Positions 7,712 through 15,235 of a stretch of 64,000 nucleotides of DNA are shown here, piece by piece (position 1 is the first letter of the stretch; each line of letters begins with the position of its first letter). The stretch is from Streptomyces sp. ITFR-21. GTDB lineage: Bacteria; Actinomycetota; Actinomycetes; Streptomycetales; Streptomycetaceae. Below the pieces are notes generated by a model that saw only the letters and a list, made by a program, of their open reading frames with translations, was not told the DNA's origin and searched no databases. The stretch lies in the NCBI RefSeq assembly GCF_031844685.1, contig NZ_CP134605.1, forward strand, positions 6,484,001 through 6,548,000. Direction: 5' to 3'. Both the position numbers and the translations under genes were made by a program.

Positions 7712-7804
7712 GTGACCACCGCAATCGCCCTGCGCGTCGAAGAGATCACCGCCCTCACCTACACCAACCGCGAGACTGCCGACAAGATCGTGAGCCGGCC
7801 GTGA
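7712..7804 (+). CDS. Small ORF, possible truncated HTH protein
   Basis: 30 residues, GTG with SD GGAAGGAACCC. The sequence VEEITALTYTNRETADKIVS resembles the first helices of an HTH protein cut short. Its TGA overlaps the GTG of the next gene, so it may serve to couple translation. Confidence 0.4.
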   Translation: MTTAIALRVEEITALTYTNRETADKIVSRP

Positions 7805-8445
7805 TCACCAAAGTCCAGCTCTGGGCCGCACCCCGAAGCACCCAGCCCATCCCCAGCCGACCACTGCTCTTCCACGTCACCGGACACACCAACCCCGCCT
7901 GGTCGCTATGCGGCACCGCCCGGCACCTCGCAGACCACAAACGCGTCGACGCCACCACCGTCCCGCCCAAGGCCCGCTGCCGCGCCCTAGGCTGCATCGA
8001 CGCCTGGCCGCCCCTGCCCAAGCCCGTCCGGCACCCGGCGGCGATTTGCCAGACCGACCACTGCACCGCGCTCGCCACCCACGCCACCAGTCGGCTCGGC
8101 ATTACCGAGACGCTCATGCTGTGCGAGTGGTGCGCCGCGCACTACCGACACCGCCACTACCCGGCCGCGTCCGTCACACGGCTGGAGGCTTACGGAGTCG
8201 CGCTCGCCGCCGCCACCCCAGCCGGATTCCTGTACCGCATCACCACCGGCATCCTCGGCGAGCTCCGCCCGTGCGGAATCGGCAACGCCGCCGAAGCCCG
8301 CCTGCGCCTGGACCAGGCCCGCCGCGACGGATGGGCCGTTCAAGTCCAACCCGCTGGCGGGTGGCGAGCAGCCCACATCACCACCGGCTTCGCAGGCGAA
8401 CTCACCCAGGTCATCAGTCTCGACCCATATCCGGCCGGCTCCTGA
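7801..8445 (+). CDS. Hypothetical protein with zinc-finger-like Cys pairs
   Basis: 214 residues, GTG start overlapping the 30-residue ORF. The N-terminal half holds Cys at SLCGTA, ARCRALGC, CQTDHC and LCEWCAAHY, suggesting two zinc sites. The C-terminal half (FLYRITTGILGELRP, QARRDGWAVQVQPAGG) is a small mixed domain. No family is recognised. The tRNA gene follows 8 bp after the stop. Confidence 0.6.
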   Translation: MITKVQLWAAPRSTQPIPSRPLLFHVTGHTNPAWSLCGTARHLADHKRVDATTVPPKARCRALGCIDAWPPLPKPVRHPAAICQTDHCTALATHATSRLGITETLMLCEWCAAHYRHRHYPAASVTRLEAYGVALAAATPAGFLYRITTGILGELRPCGIGNAAEARLRLDQARRDGWAVQVQPAGGWRAAHITTGFAGELTQVISLDPYPAGS

Positions 8446-8453
8446 TGTCCCCC

Positions 8454-8536
8454 GCCCGGTTGGTGGAACGGCAGACACCGCCGGCTTAAAACCGGCCGCC
8501 CACCAGGGCATACGGGTTCGACTCCCGTACCGGGCT
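8454..8536 (+). tRNA. tRNA-Leu (anticodon UAA), bldA-type
   Basis: A full class II cloverleaf folds by eye. The acceptor stem is a perfect 7 bp (GCCCGGT/ACCGGGC), the D stem GTG/CAC, and the anticodon stem GCCGG/CCGGC with loop CTTAAAA, giving anticodon UAA at 8487-8489. A long variable arm (GCCC/GGGC) fits a leucine tRNA, and the T arm is ACGGG-TTCGACT-CCCGT. It would read UUA, the rare Streptomyces codon served by host bldA. No CCA is encoded, and position 73 is U where leucine tRNAs normally have A. It lies alone between two plus-strand genes. Confidence 0.92.
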
Positions 8537-8591
8537 CGGCACGCACCGCACAGCACAAAGCCCCGCCACCGGGGCCGGAGGAGGGGACGAC

Positions 8592-9143
8592 ATGGACGCG
8601 AGGCCCACGGACGGCACCTGCACCCACTGGGTGGGCGCCGAACTGCGCTGGTGCCGCGCGCCCGGAGCCGTCAGGTACCAGCAGGGCTGGCGCTGCTCCC
8701 ACCCCCGCCACGACATCCGGGCCGCACTCGGCCTCGCGCCGCTGGCCGACAGCCCCGGGGTGCCCGCGTACAGGGGGGGAGTGAGGTCAGTCGGCGGGCG
8801 GCTTGTCGGTGGACATGCGGCCGATGAGGTCAGCGTTTCGCTGCTTCTTCGCCTTGTTCCACGCGGCGACGCGGGCGTGGGCGTGCCGGCGCAGGTCGTC
8901 GGCACGGGAGGTGCCTTCCGCCTTGCACAGCTCGCCGTATGCCGCCCAGGTGGCGTCGTCGATGCGCACGACCCTTCCGGGCGTTCCCTTCGTCGTCATG
9001 AGCACAGGGTAACCGACTGCCTTGTGACCGTACACCCCTCCCAATTTGAGTGCCCTCCTATTGACCTACCGGTGACCGGTCACCTCTTGCTAAGGTGGGG
9101 ACGTGCCAAGGCGGCGCAGTTGGAATCAAAGAGGCCGCCCTGA
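8592..9143 (+). CDS. Small zinc-knuckle protein, frame doubtful beyond about 8780
   Basis: ATG 8592 has a strong SD (GGAGGAGGGG). The first 60 residues (CTHWVGAELRWCRAPGAV, RCSHPRHDIRAALGL) look real and metal-binding. The frame then crosses a run of seven G at about 8774-8780 and continues antisense through the RHH gene at 8787-8999, where it loses normal protein character. One base fewer or more in the G run would end the protein near 8785. The true product is probably about 60-65 residues. Confidence 0.4.
   Translation: MDARPTDGTCTHWVGAELRWCRAPGAVRYQQGWRCSHPRHDIRAALGLAPLADSPGVPAYRGGVRSVGGRLVGGHAADEVSVSLLLRLVPRGDAGVGVPAQVVGTGGAFRLAQLAVCRPGGVVDAHDPSGRSLRRHEHRVTDCLVTVHPSQFECPPIDLPVTGHLLLRWGRAKAAQLESKRPP
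8787..8999 (-). CDS. Ribbon-helix-helix type DNA-binding protein
   Basis: 70 residues from ATG 8999. GRVVRIDDATWAAYGELCK followed by AEGTSRADDLRRHAHARVAAW fits an RHH fold: one strand then two helices. It is transcribed away from the replication gene at 9200, and the palindrome at 9071-9084 lies between them. It is therefore a likely autoregulator and regulator of the replication module. A longer in-frame start exists at 9044. Confidence 0.65.
   Translation of the reverse strand: MTTKGTPGRVVRIDDATWAAYGELCKAEGTSRADDLRRHAHARVAAWNKAKKQRNADLIGRMSTDKPPAD
9071..9084. promoter_or_regulatory. Operator-like palindrome
   Basis: A perfect 14-bp palindrome, GGTGACCGGTCACC, sits in the divergent region between the RHH gene and the replication initiator gene. 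TTGACC at 9061-9066 could be a -35 element, but no well-spaced -10 is evident. It is a likely binding site for the RHH protein. Confidence 0.55.
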
Positions 9144-9199
9144 AGGTCTGGTTCCGCGCGCTCCAAAACACCCTGACCAGCACAGACGAGATGAGAACC

Positions 9200-10093
9200 A
9201 TGGGCTACGAACTCCGCCGTCAACTGCGCGAAGCGCTCGGACCGGACATCACCGGTTTGCAGCGCGCCGTTGCGCTGGAGATCGCCGACGACGCCAACGA
9301 GAGGACGCGTATGAGCATGGCGCCAATCGATGACCTCGTTCGGTGGACGGGGGCGAAGGACAGCAACGTCCTCCGCAATGCCCTGAAGCGCCTCGCTGCG
9401 GCCGGCTGGGAGTTCCGGGTTCCCATCGGCAAGGGCAAGGACGGTCGTGCGCTCTATGCGGTGCCGGGCCTCCGGATGACGTTCCGCGTGCCCACGTTCG
9501 AACCCGAAGGGGTAGCCACGGCTACCCCTTCGGGGGCAGAAGGGGTAGCTACTGCTCGCTCTGAAGGTGCCCCCGCTACCCCTTCAGACCCCCAAGGGGT
9601 AGCCCCGGCTCGTTCAGAAGGAGCCCCGGCTCGTTCAGAAGGAGCCGGGGCTACCCCCTACTCCTCATACTCCTCAGCTCCTCAAGTAGTTATTACTCCT
9701 TCTCCGCAAGGGGTAGCCGGGGCTACCCCTTCGCGAGCGTCGGCCGCGCCGCCTCCGCCCGACTACCACATGGACAAGTTCACCGAGGCATGGCTTGCCT
9801 ACCCCCGCAGCCTTCAGCCCGAGAAGTGCAAGCAGGCGTGGCGCCTCGCCATGGAACGCGGCGCGGACCCCCAGCACATCGTCGAGGCCGCAGTCGCCTA
9901 CGCGTTCAGCCGGCAAGGCGAGGACGAGACCTACACGCCGTACTTCGCCACATGGCTGGGAGCGGGTTCCTACGACGACCCCATCAAGCCCAAGCCCTCC
10001 GGCAAGCCGAACCTCCGCGCCGTCAAAGGCTCCAGCCACCGGCCGTTCGAGCCCCCGCCCGCCCACGTCTACCAGCAGCAGAAGGGCTTCTGA
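9200..10093 (+). CDS. Phage replication initiator-like protein (lambda O-type), carries internal iterons
   Basis: 297 residues from ATG 9200; ATG 9191 and an open GTG 9095 are alternatives. Residues 1-95 are a winged-helix-like domain (RREALGPDITGLQRAVALEI in part, DDLVRWTGAKDSNVLRNALK, AAGWEFRVPIGKGKDGRALY). Residues 100-190 are a repetitive linker (GVATATP, ARSEGAP) encoded by iteron-like DNA. The C-terminal 95 residues (FTEAWLAYPRSLQPEKCKQ, AWRLAMERGADP) form a helical domain that may contact the loader. The gene order, initiator then DnaC-like loader, matches lambda O-P. It would bind the repeats within its own gene and recruit helicase. Confidence 0.65.
   Translation: MGYELRRQLREALGPDITGLQRAVALEIADDANERTRMSMAPIDDLVRWTGAKDSNVLRNALKRLAAAGWEFRVPIGKGKDGRALYAVPGLRMTFRVPTFEPEGVATATPSGAEGVATARSEGAPATPSDPQGVAPARSEGAPARSEGAGATPYSSYSSAPQVVITPSPQGVAGATPSRASAAPPPPDYHMDKFTEAWLAYPRSLQPEKCKQAWRLAMERGADPQHIVEAAVAYAFSRQGEDETYTPYFATWLGAGSYDDPIKPKPSGKPNLRAVKGSSHRPFEPPPAHVYQQQKGF
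9508..9730. other. Candidate phage replication origin: iteron cluster plus AT-richer tract
   Basis: The 9-mer AGGGGTAGC occurs eight times in alternating orientation, starting at 9508(+), 9521(-), 9541(+), 9575(-), 9595(+), 9650(-, one mismatch), 9709(+) and 9722(-). Several pairs form inverted repeats. A 21-bp direct repeat lies at 9607-9646. Between the sixth and seventh copies (about 9660-9705) is a stretch that is AT-rich for this genome (CTCAAGTAGTTATTACTCC). Iterons and an unwinding-type tract inside an initiator gene repeat the lambda O design. Confidence 0.6.
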
Positions 10094-10096
10094 CCC

Positions 10097-11848
10097 ATGC
10101 CCGAACCCCAGCGACTCGGCGGTGAGAACGTCATGCGCCGCATCCAGGCCCTCCTCGAAGCCCGCGGCCTCGCCAACGTCGAGCGGGGACCCGTCGACAA
10201 CACCCCGAGCCCCGACGAACCCGGCCACCCGGACTACCACCACCGGCAGCGCGTCGACATCGCCGTCAACCGCTGGCGCACCGCTGCCCCCTTCCGGTAC
10301 CAGAACGCCACCGCCACCCACCCCGAGATCGAAGCCTGGGCCGACCATGCCGCGAAGGACCGGCGCTCCGCGGGCTTCCTCGTCCTCACCGGAACCTTCG
10401 GCACTGGCAAGGCCCTGCGCGACAGCGAGGAGCTGGCCACCCCGGACGGTCCCCGCGCCATCGGGTCCATACATGTCGGGGACAGCGTGTTCGGAGGCGA
10501 CGGCGCCCCCTGTCGCGTGGTCGGCGTCTACCCGCAGGGCACCCGGTCGCTCTGGCGTATGCATCTGCGCGACGGCCGCTCCGTCGTGTGCGACGCCGAA
10601 CACCTGTGGCCCGTCCACAGGATCTCCGACCGGAGCGTCGGCACCCCAGCGAAAGTCATGTCCCTCGCGGAGATGATGAACATCGGCCTCACGTACCCCA
10701 GCGGAGTCGCCCGCTGGTACATACCGGCACCGGGTCCGGTCCAATACCCGGCACGCGACCTGCCGATCGACCCGTACACCCTCGGCGTACTCATCGGCGA
10801 CGGAGGCTTGACCAGCACCACCCCGAACGTCACCACGCCCGATCCTGAGATTCTCGACCTGATCAAGCTTCCGGTCGGCGTGACTCCGCGCGTCCGACCC
10901 CGCCAGCGCGACTCCAAAGCCTTGACGTACCTCCTGAGCGGCCGGCGTCCGCGTCCGAATCCGCTCACCGTGGCGCTAAGGGATCTCGGCCTGATGGGAC
11001 TCCGTTCCAGTCAGCGCTTCCTGCCGGACACCTATCTCTCCGCCAGCCTCGAAGACCGCTTCGCTCTGCTCGCCGGACTCGTCGACACCGACGGGTACAT
11101 CAAGGGCGCCAGCATTTCGATCTCCACCTCGTCCGAGCGCCTTGCCTCCGACATCCGGAACCTCGTGTGGTCCCTCGGCGGGAACGCAACTGCCCGCCGC
11201 AAGGAGACGACGCACCTTCCCTCCTGGACGGTGCATCTCGCGCTCCCAGCCCACATGTCCTGCCCGGCCCGGCTGGCTCGCAGGCTGAACGCCTGGGCCC
11301 CGAGGCGCGACGGGAGAGGCAGCGTCGTCGCTGTGACCGGCGTTGAGCGGGTCCCCGATGGCAACGCCACCTGCATCGCGGTCGACAGTCAGGACCACAC
11401 CTACCTCACCGCCGACTACGTGCGCACCCACAACACCCACCAGGCATACGGGGCGCTCCGCCGCATCGCCGAATCCGGGCCGGACCGCTTCGAGATGATC
11501 GCCATGACGGCGCCCGACATGTACGGGCTGCTCCGCCCCGGCGGCTCCGACCGCGGCGCCGAGGCCGAACTGAAGCGGCTCTGCAAGATCCCGCTGCTGC
11601 TCCTGGACGACCTCGGCACCGAGAAGATCAGCGAGTGGACCGAAGAGGCCACATACCGGCTCCTCAACGACCGGTACAACGAATGCCGCCCGCTGATCGT
11701 CACCAGCAACTTCCCCACCCGAAGTGACGTTGGCGAAGACCTCAGCGACCGGCTCGGCGGACGCATCGCCTCCCGCCTCTCCGAACTGACGACCGTCGTC
11801 GTCCTCGAAGGCCCCGACCTCCGCCGCCAGCACAGGAGCATCGCGTGA
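10097..11848 (+). CDS. DnaC-like helicase loader / AAA+ ATPase interrupted by an intein
   Basis: 583 residues as translated; removal of an internal 341-residue intein leaves 242, a normal DnaC/IstB-like length. Walker A is GTFGTGK (99-105) continuing with T447 after splicing. Walker B is LLLLDDLG (500-507). TSNF at 536-539 fits sensor 1, and an Arg-rich region (DRLGGRIASRL) follows. The protein would load replicative helicase at the origin with the upstream initiator. The intein splits the P-loop between Lys and Thr, so ATPase activity depends on splicing. The start lies 3 bp after the initiator stop. Confidence 0.85.
   Translation: MPEPQRLGGENVMRRIQALLEARGLANVERGPVDNTPSPDEPGHPDYHHRQRVDIAVNRWRTAAPFRYQNATATHPEIEAWADHAAKDRRSAGFLVLTGTFGTGKALRDSEELATPDGPRAIGSIHVGDSVFGGDGAPCRVVGVYPQGTRSLWRMHLRDGRSVVCDAEHLWPVHRISDRSVGTPAKVMSLAEMMNIGLTYPSGVARWYIPAPGPVQYPARDLPIDPYTLGVLIGDGGLTSTTPNVTTPDPEILDLIKLPVGVTPRVRPRQRDSKALTYLLSGRRPRPNPLTVALRDLGLMGLRSSQRFLPDTYLSASLEDRFALLAGLVDTDGYIKGASISISTSSERLASDIRNLVWSLGGNATARRKETTHLPSWTVHLALPAHMSCPARLARRLNAWAPRRDGRGSVVAVTGVERVPDGNATCIAVDSQDHTYLTADYVRTHNTHQAYGALRRIAESGPDRFEMIAMTAPDMYGLLRPGGSDRGAEAELKRLCKIPLLLLDDLGTEKISEWTEEATYRLLNDRYNECRPLIVTSNFPTRSDVGEDLSDRLGGRIASRLSELTTVVVLEGPDLRRQHRSIA
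10412..11434 (+). mobile_element. Class 3-type intein with LAGLIDADG homing endonuclease
   Basis: Residues 106-446 of the loader. It begins with Ala (ALRDSEELATPDG), not Cys or Ser. Block B has CDAEHLW (His169, Trp171), block F has TCIAVDSQDHTYLT with Cys426 at the position that is Asp in most inteins, and block G ends VRTHN (Thr444, His445, Asn446), followed by Thr as +1. That is the Trp-Cys-Thr set defining class 3 inteins, which splice by attack from the block F Cys. Two LAGLIDADG motifs (LGVLIGDGG and LLAGLVDTDGY) indicate a homing endonuclease, so the element may still be mobile. Confidence 0.85.
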
Positions 11849-12540
11849 CCCAGCCCAACGGGCCCATCGACGCCGTCCCCACCGCCTATGGCGACATCAC
11901 CTTCCGCTCCCGTCTCGAAGCCGACTGGGCCCAGACCCTCGACGCCAACCGGATCAAGTGGCAGTACGAACCGCAGACGATCACCCTGCCGTCTGGCGTG
12001 AACTACCTCCCGGATTTCTGGCTCCCCGAGCTCGGCACCTGGATCGAAGTCAAGGGCCCCGGCATACCCCGCACTGAAAAGGCCGTCGAGCTCGGCAAGA
12101 CCCGCGCCTGCCACTGCGAGGGCGACTGCACCTGCCAGTGGCCCGGCGGTGAACTTGTCATCATCGGCCGCCAGTCCCTCACTCCCGGATGGAACGGCCG
12201 CGGACATCGACCCGCCGCCGGCTACGCGAACTGGGAAACCGCCTTCGGCCCCAGCGCCTACCACGTGACCTGCCCCCGGTGCGCACGCGACCAGTGGATC
12301 ACCCTGCGGCGCCCGTGGACCTGCCGAGCGTGCGGTGGCGGGCTCGAAAAGCAGACCGTTCACCAAGCCCACGACCGCACGCTCCGGTTCGTCGAAGGCT
12401 CCGGCGGTATCGGGGCGGCCTTCTCCAATCCGGCGCTCTACAAGCCGCTGACGGACGAAGAGATCGCGGCCATCGACCCGTACCAGGACCCCTACAGCCA
12501 CGACGACCCCTACGGGAGTGGCTACGGCGGCGAGTACTGA
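11845..12540 (+). CDS. PD-(D/E)XK nuclease with zinc-binding C-terminal region
   Basis: 231 residues, GTG start overlapping the loader stop. E25 (SRLEADWAQTLD), then YLPDFWLPELGTWIEVKGPG gives D57, E68 and K70, the PD-(D/E)XK catalytic set as in phage resolvase-like and T7 endonuclease I-like nucleases. Later Cys pairs (HCEGDCTC, CPRCARDQW, CRACGGG) likely form zinc ribbons. It may resolve branched replication intermediates or nick DNA. The nuclease call is firm; the exact substrate is inferred. Confidence 0.75.
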   Translation: MTQPNGPIDAVPTAYGDITFRSRLEADWAQTLDANRIKWQYEPQTITLPSGVNYLPDFWLPELGTWIEVKGPGIPRTEKAVELGKTRACHCEGDCTCQWPGGELVIIGRQSLTPGWNGRGHRPAAGYANWETAFGPSAYHVTCPRCARDQWITLRRPWTCRACGGGLEKQTVHQAHDRTLRFVEGSGGIGAAFSNPALYKPLTDEEIAAIDPYQDPYSHDDPYGSGYGGEY

Positions 12541-12614
12541 CCCGCCGCCGGCTCCCCGCCCTGCCGGCCCCGTTGCGAATGCCACTCCTGCCAACTCCTC
12601 GAAGGAGGAACCCG

Positions 12615-12770
12615 ATGACCAAGACCACCGCGAGGCGCGGCGCCTGCCCGGCGTGCGGCCGGACCTACGCCCTCACCGGCGACGGAAGGATCCGCAACCA
12701 CCACCCGAACCGCGGCCCCGGCGACTACTGCCCGGGCTCCCGCGACCTGCCCGCCGGAGAGACCTCATGA
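12615..12770 (+). CDS. Small zinc-finger protein
   Basis: 51 residues, ATG with SD GAAGGAGGAA. CPACGRTYALTGDGRIRNHH followed by DYCPGS gives two Cys then His/His/Cys, a single zinc finger. This protein type is common in Streptomyces phages. The stop overlaps the next ATG (ATGA). Confidence 0.65.
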   Translation: MTKTTARRGACPACGRTYALTGDGRIRNHHPNRGPGDYCPGSRDLPAGETS

Positions 12771-13078
12771 CCGCCCGCTGGGGCGCCCCGGCCCCGGACG
12801 GTGTGCGGCATCTGCTGCGCGCCGACCACCACCCGGCCCGCGCCGTGGCGTGCCCGCACTGCGGGGCGCACGCCCACGCCCCCTGCACGACCATCTCCGG
12901 CCGCCGCAGGCTCCCGGACCCGCCCCACCCCTCCCGCATCACCGCCTGGGCCCGCGCCACAGCCGTCTGCCCCACCTGCCAGGTCGCCCCCGGCACCGAA
13001 TGCCACAACGGCGGCTGGGCGCTCCCCGGCGGGGCCGTACACCCCGCGCGGCAGACCGAAGCCGAGGTGACCGCATGA
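12767..13078 (+). CDS. Double zinc-finger protein
   Basis: 103 residues, ATG start overlapping the previous stop. Two similar units, CPHCGAHAHAPCTT...GRRRLPDPPHPSR and CPTCQVAPGTECHN...HPAR, each have CxxC, a further Cys and a His. They look like a tandem duplication of one actinobacterial zinc-finger unit. It probably binds nucleic acid. Confidence 0.65.
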   Translation: MTARWGAPAPDGVRHLLRADHHPARAVACPHCGAHAHAPCTTISGRRRLPDPPHPSRITAWARATAVCPTCQVAPGTECHNGGWALPGGAVHPARQTEAEVTA

Positions 13079-13356
13079 GCGGCATCAACCGGCCCGCCGC
13101 CGGCCGCTACCCGCTCCACCCCGGCCGACCGCTCGTCTTCCGCTGCCGCCGCCGCGGCGTCTGGGGCTTCACCTGCGACTGCCTCGACCAGGCCAGCACC
13201 CCGCGGTTCGGCACCGAGTACCCCAACCGCGTGAGCTGGGCCGACGCGATGCGCAAAGCCGAAAGCCACGTCCGGTTCGGGCACAAGAGTCCGGCGCAAC
13301 TGGAGACCGAACGCCTGGAGCTGCTGTTCGCCCAGCCCGCGCGGAGCCGGTCATGA
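13075..13356 (+). CDS. Hypothetical protein
   Basis: 93 residues, ATG start overlapping the previous stop. Arg/Cys-rich centre (VFRCRRRGVWGFTCDCL), then a helical tail (WADAMRKAESHVRFGH, QLETERLELLFAQ). It may bind a metal through the Cys. No family is recognised. Confidence 0.5.
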   Translation: MSGINRPAAGRYPLHPGRPLVFRCRRRGVWGFTCDCLDQASTPRFGTEYPNRVSWADAMRKAESHVRFGHKSPAQLETERLELLFAQPARSRS

Positions 13357-13559
13357 CGCCCCTGGAGCGGCTGCTCGCCGAGGAACTGCCCACGGGCCAG
13401 GTCCCCGACTACGCGCTGCCCACCGGCCAGACCCGGCAACCCAAACGCCCCTGGACGCCCGCCGAGCAAGCCGCGCACCGGGACGCACTCCTTGCCGCCC
13501 TCGCCGAAAAACCCCCGCCGGCCCGGCGCCACCTGCACGCCCTGCCTCCAGCCGCCTGA
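13353..13559 (+). CDS. Hypothetical small protein
   Basis: 68 residues, ATG start overlapping the previous stop. A helical, Pro-rich sequence (LERLLAEELPTGQ, WTPAEQAAHRDALLAALAEK). Nothing indicates function. Confidence 0.5.
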   Translation: MTPLERLLAEELPTGQVPDYALPTGQTRQPKRPWTPAEQAAHRDALLAALAEKPPPARRHLHALPPAA

Positions 13560-13575
13560 GACGAAAGCCGCCCCG

Positions 13576-14334
13576 ATGACCACCTCGTCCAAGTGCCCGA
13601 CGCCCGGCAAGGCCCGGTATGCCACCCGGGTCGGTGCTGACGTCGCCGCACGCCGCGTGCAGATCGCCGTCGGCCGGATCCTCAACCCGTACCAGTGCAA
13701 CCCCTCCTGCGGCTGGTGGCACCTGTCGAAGAAGCCGTCGACCGTGATCCCCGCCGACGCCGTCGCCGACCCGGAGACCCTGGCGCGGCTGACCGCCATG
13801 GCCGGTCCCGATTTCCACCTGCTCGTCGCGGAAGAGGCCCGCGAACGTTGCGCCCTCGGCGAGCGGATAGCCATCCGCGACCCGGCGCTCCTCCAGCGGT
13901 GGCGCGGCGCGCTCGGCGCGCTCATCCACGACGTCAACGAACAGCTCGCCCGCGGGCTCAACCCGGATGTCGAGTGGCGCCGCAAGACGACCGCGTTCAA
14001 GGACTGCCTGGAATCCCGCCGCGCGGAATGCGCGGAGCGCCGCCGGGCCTCCGGTGAAGCCGAAGCCGCCGAGCGGCACGAGGAAGCCGAAGCCCGCAAG
14101 GCAGAACGCGCCGCCGAGCGGCGGCCCCCGCAAGGCGAAGCTAACCGGCTCCGCGCCGAAGCGGGCCAAGCGGCCATCGGCCGGCTCATCCAGGCCCACC
14201 ACCCCGAGTTCACCCGCTACCTCGCAGAGGAGTGCCAGCGCGTCGGCGGCGAACTGCCCGCCCGGGTCCGGCGCTACCTCGACCAGCAGGACAGCCCCCC
14301 ACACACGACCAGCCCCGCCCCGTCCGCCGCCTGA
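13576..14334 (+). CDS. Hypothetical protein with zinc-binding N-terminus and coiled coil
   Basis: 252 residues from ATG 13576. The N-terminal 55 residues (KCPTPGKARYATRVGADVAA, YQCNPSCGWWHL) are a Cys-containing element widely seen in actinophage small proteins. A helical middle is followed by an Arg/Glu/Ala-rich coiled coil (residues about 140-205) and a last helical segment. It may bind nucleic acid. Confidence 0.6.
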   Translation: MTTSSKCPTPGKARYATRVGADVAARRVQIAVGRILNPYQCNPSCGWWHLSKKPSTVIPADAVADPETLARLTAMAGPDFHLLVAEEARERCALGERIAIRDPALLQRWRGALGALIHDVNEQLARGLNPDVEWRRKTTAFKDCLESRRAECAERRRASGEAEAAERHEEAEARKAERAAERRPPQGEANRLRAEAGQAAIGRLIQAHHPEFTRYLAEECQRVGGELPARVRRYLDQQDSPPHTTSPAPSAA

Positions 14335-14348
14335 AAGGCAAAGCCGCC

Positions 14349-14753
14349 GTGACCGAAACGTCCACACCTGCCCGTATCCGGCGCAAGCACACCGCCGGGT
14401 GGCGCGCCCCGCTCGACGCCCAAGCCCGACCGGCCCGCTACGTCGGCCGCGGTACCCGCTACGGCAACCCGTGGGTGATCGCCGAGACCGACACCCTGTC
14501 CGGCTGGACCGTGAACTGGGCCGGGATCGGCCGGCCGCCGACCGGCCTGCGCCCCGAAATCCCCGCACACAACCAGCGCGACGCCCACACCTTGGCCGTC
14601 GAGCTTTTCGAGGTGTGGGTCCACAGCCAGCCCGACCTGCTCGACCGCGCCCTGCGCGAGCTCGCCGGCCGCGACCTCATGTGCTGGTGCCCGGCGTCGC
14701 TGCCCTGCCACGCCGACGTGCTCCTGGCCCTGGCCAACCCCACCCCAGCCTGA
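14349..14753 (+). CDS. DUF4326 domain protein
   Basis: 134 residues from GTG 14349. YVGRGTRYGNPWVI near the start and LAGRDLMCWCPASLPCHADV (then LLALAN) near the end are the two signature blocks of DUF4326, with Cys and His that may bind metal. The function of the family is unknown. It is frequent in phages and mobile elements. Confidence 0.8.
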   Translation: MTETSTPARIRRKHTAGWRAPLDAQARPARYVGRGTRYGNPWVIAETDTLSGWTVNWAGIGRPPTGLRPEIPAHNQRDAHTLAVELFEVWVHSQPDLLDRALRELAGRDLMCWCPASLPCHADVLLALANPTPA

Positions 14754-14798
14754 CCCGCCCCGCCCTGCCGCCTGCCCGAACCGAACGAAACGGACGCC

Positions 14799-15068
14799 AT
14801 GATCACCGACATCCCGCCCCGGCTCGAAGCCGCCGCCGCCCTGGCCGCGACTCACTGGGACCCGCACACCTGCTCCATCGGCGATCTGCTCGACCGCGTG
14901 GCCCTCCCCGTGGGCCGCCCTGACGCCGTGGACCTGTGGGACGCCGTCGTGACCCACCTGGGCGACGAGCTGACCGTGCCGTGGGAGCTCCGCCCCGGCC
15001 GCACCCGCGCCGAGGTCGCCGCGATGCTCCACGCCGCCGCGGCCAGGGCCGCCGGGATGCCGCGGTGA
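14799..15068 (+). CDS. Hypothetical small helical protein
   Basis: 89 residues, ATG start. Sequence such as LEAAAALAATHWDPHTCSIG and PDAVDLWDAVVTHLGDEL is helical and acidic. No known family. The stop overlaps the next GTG. Confidence 0.5.
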   Translation: MITDIPPRLEAAAALAATHWDPHTCSIGDLLDRVALPVGRPDAVDLWDAVVTHLGDELTVPWELRPGRTRAEVAAMLHAAAARAAGMPR

Positions 15069-15235
15069 CGGCGCGGGAGCACGCCCCGGCGCCGGGCGTC
15101 ACGTGGGAGACCCGGCTGGCCCGGGTGGAGACCGTCGCGCCCGACGACGGCAGCGACCCCGGGGCGGAGCCGGCGCGGCCCAACCGGGCTACGCGGCGCG
15201 CACAGGCCCGCGCCGCACGGCGGAGGAAGCCGTGA
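15065..15235 (+). CDS. Hypothetical small basic protein
   Basis: 56 residues, GTG start overlapping the previous stop. The C-terminus is strongly basic (RATRRAQARAARRRKP). It may bind nucleic acid non-specifically. Confidence 0.4.
   Translation: MTAREHAPAPGVTWETRLARVETVAPDDGSDPGAEPARPNRATRRAQARAARRRKP

Noticed and set aside
8454..8536. tRNA reading as an attachment site
   Set aside because: No integrase and no second copy of the tRNA end were seen in the window.
9508..9730. CRISPR array
   Set aside because: Repeats are 9 bp, alternate in direction and lie inside a reading frame; spacing is irregular.
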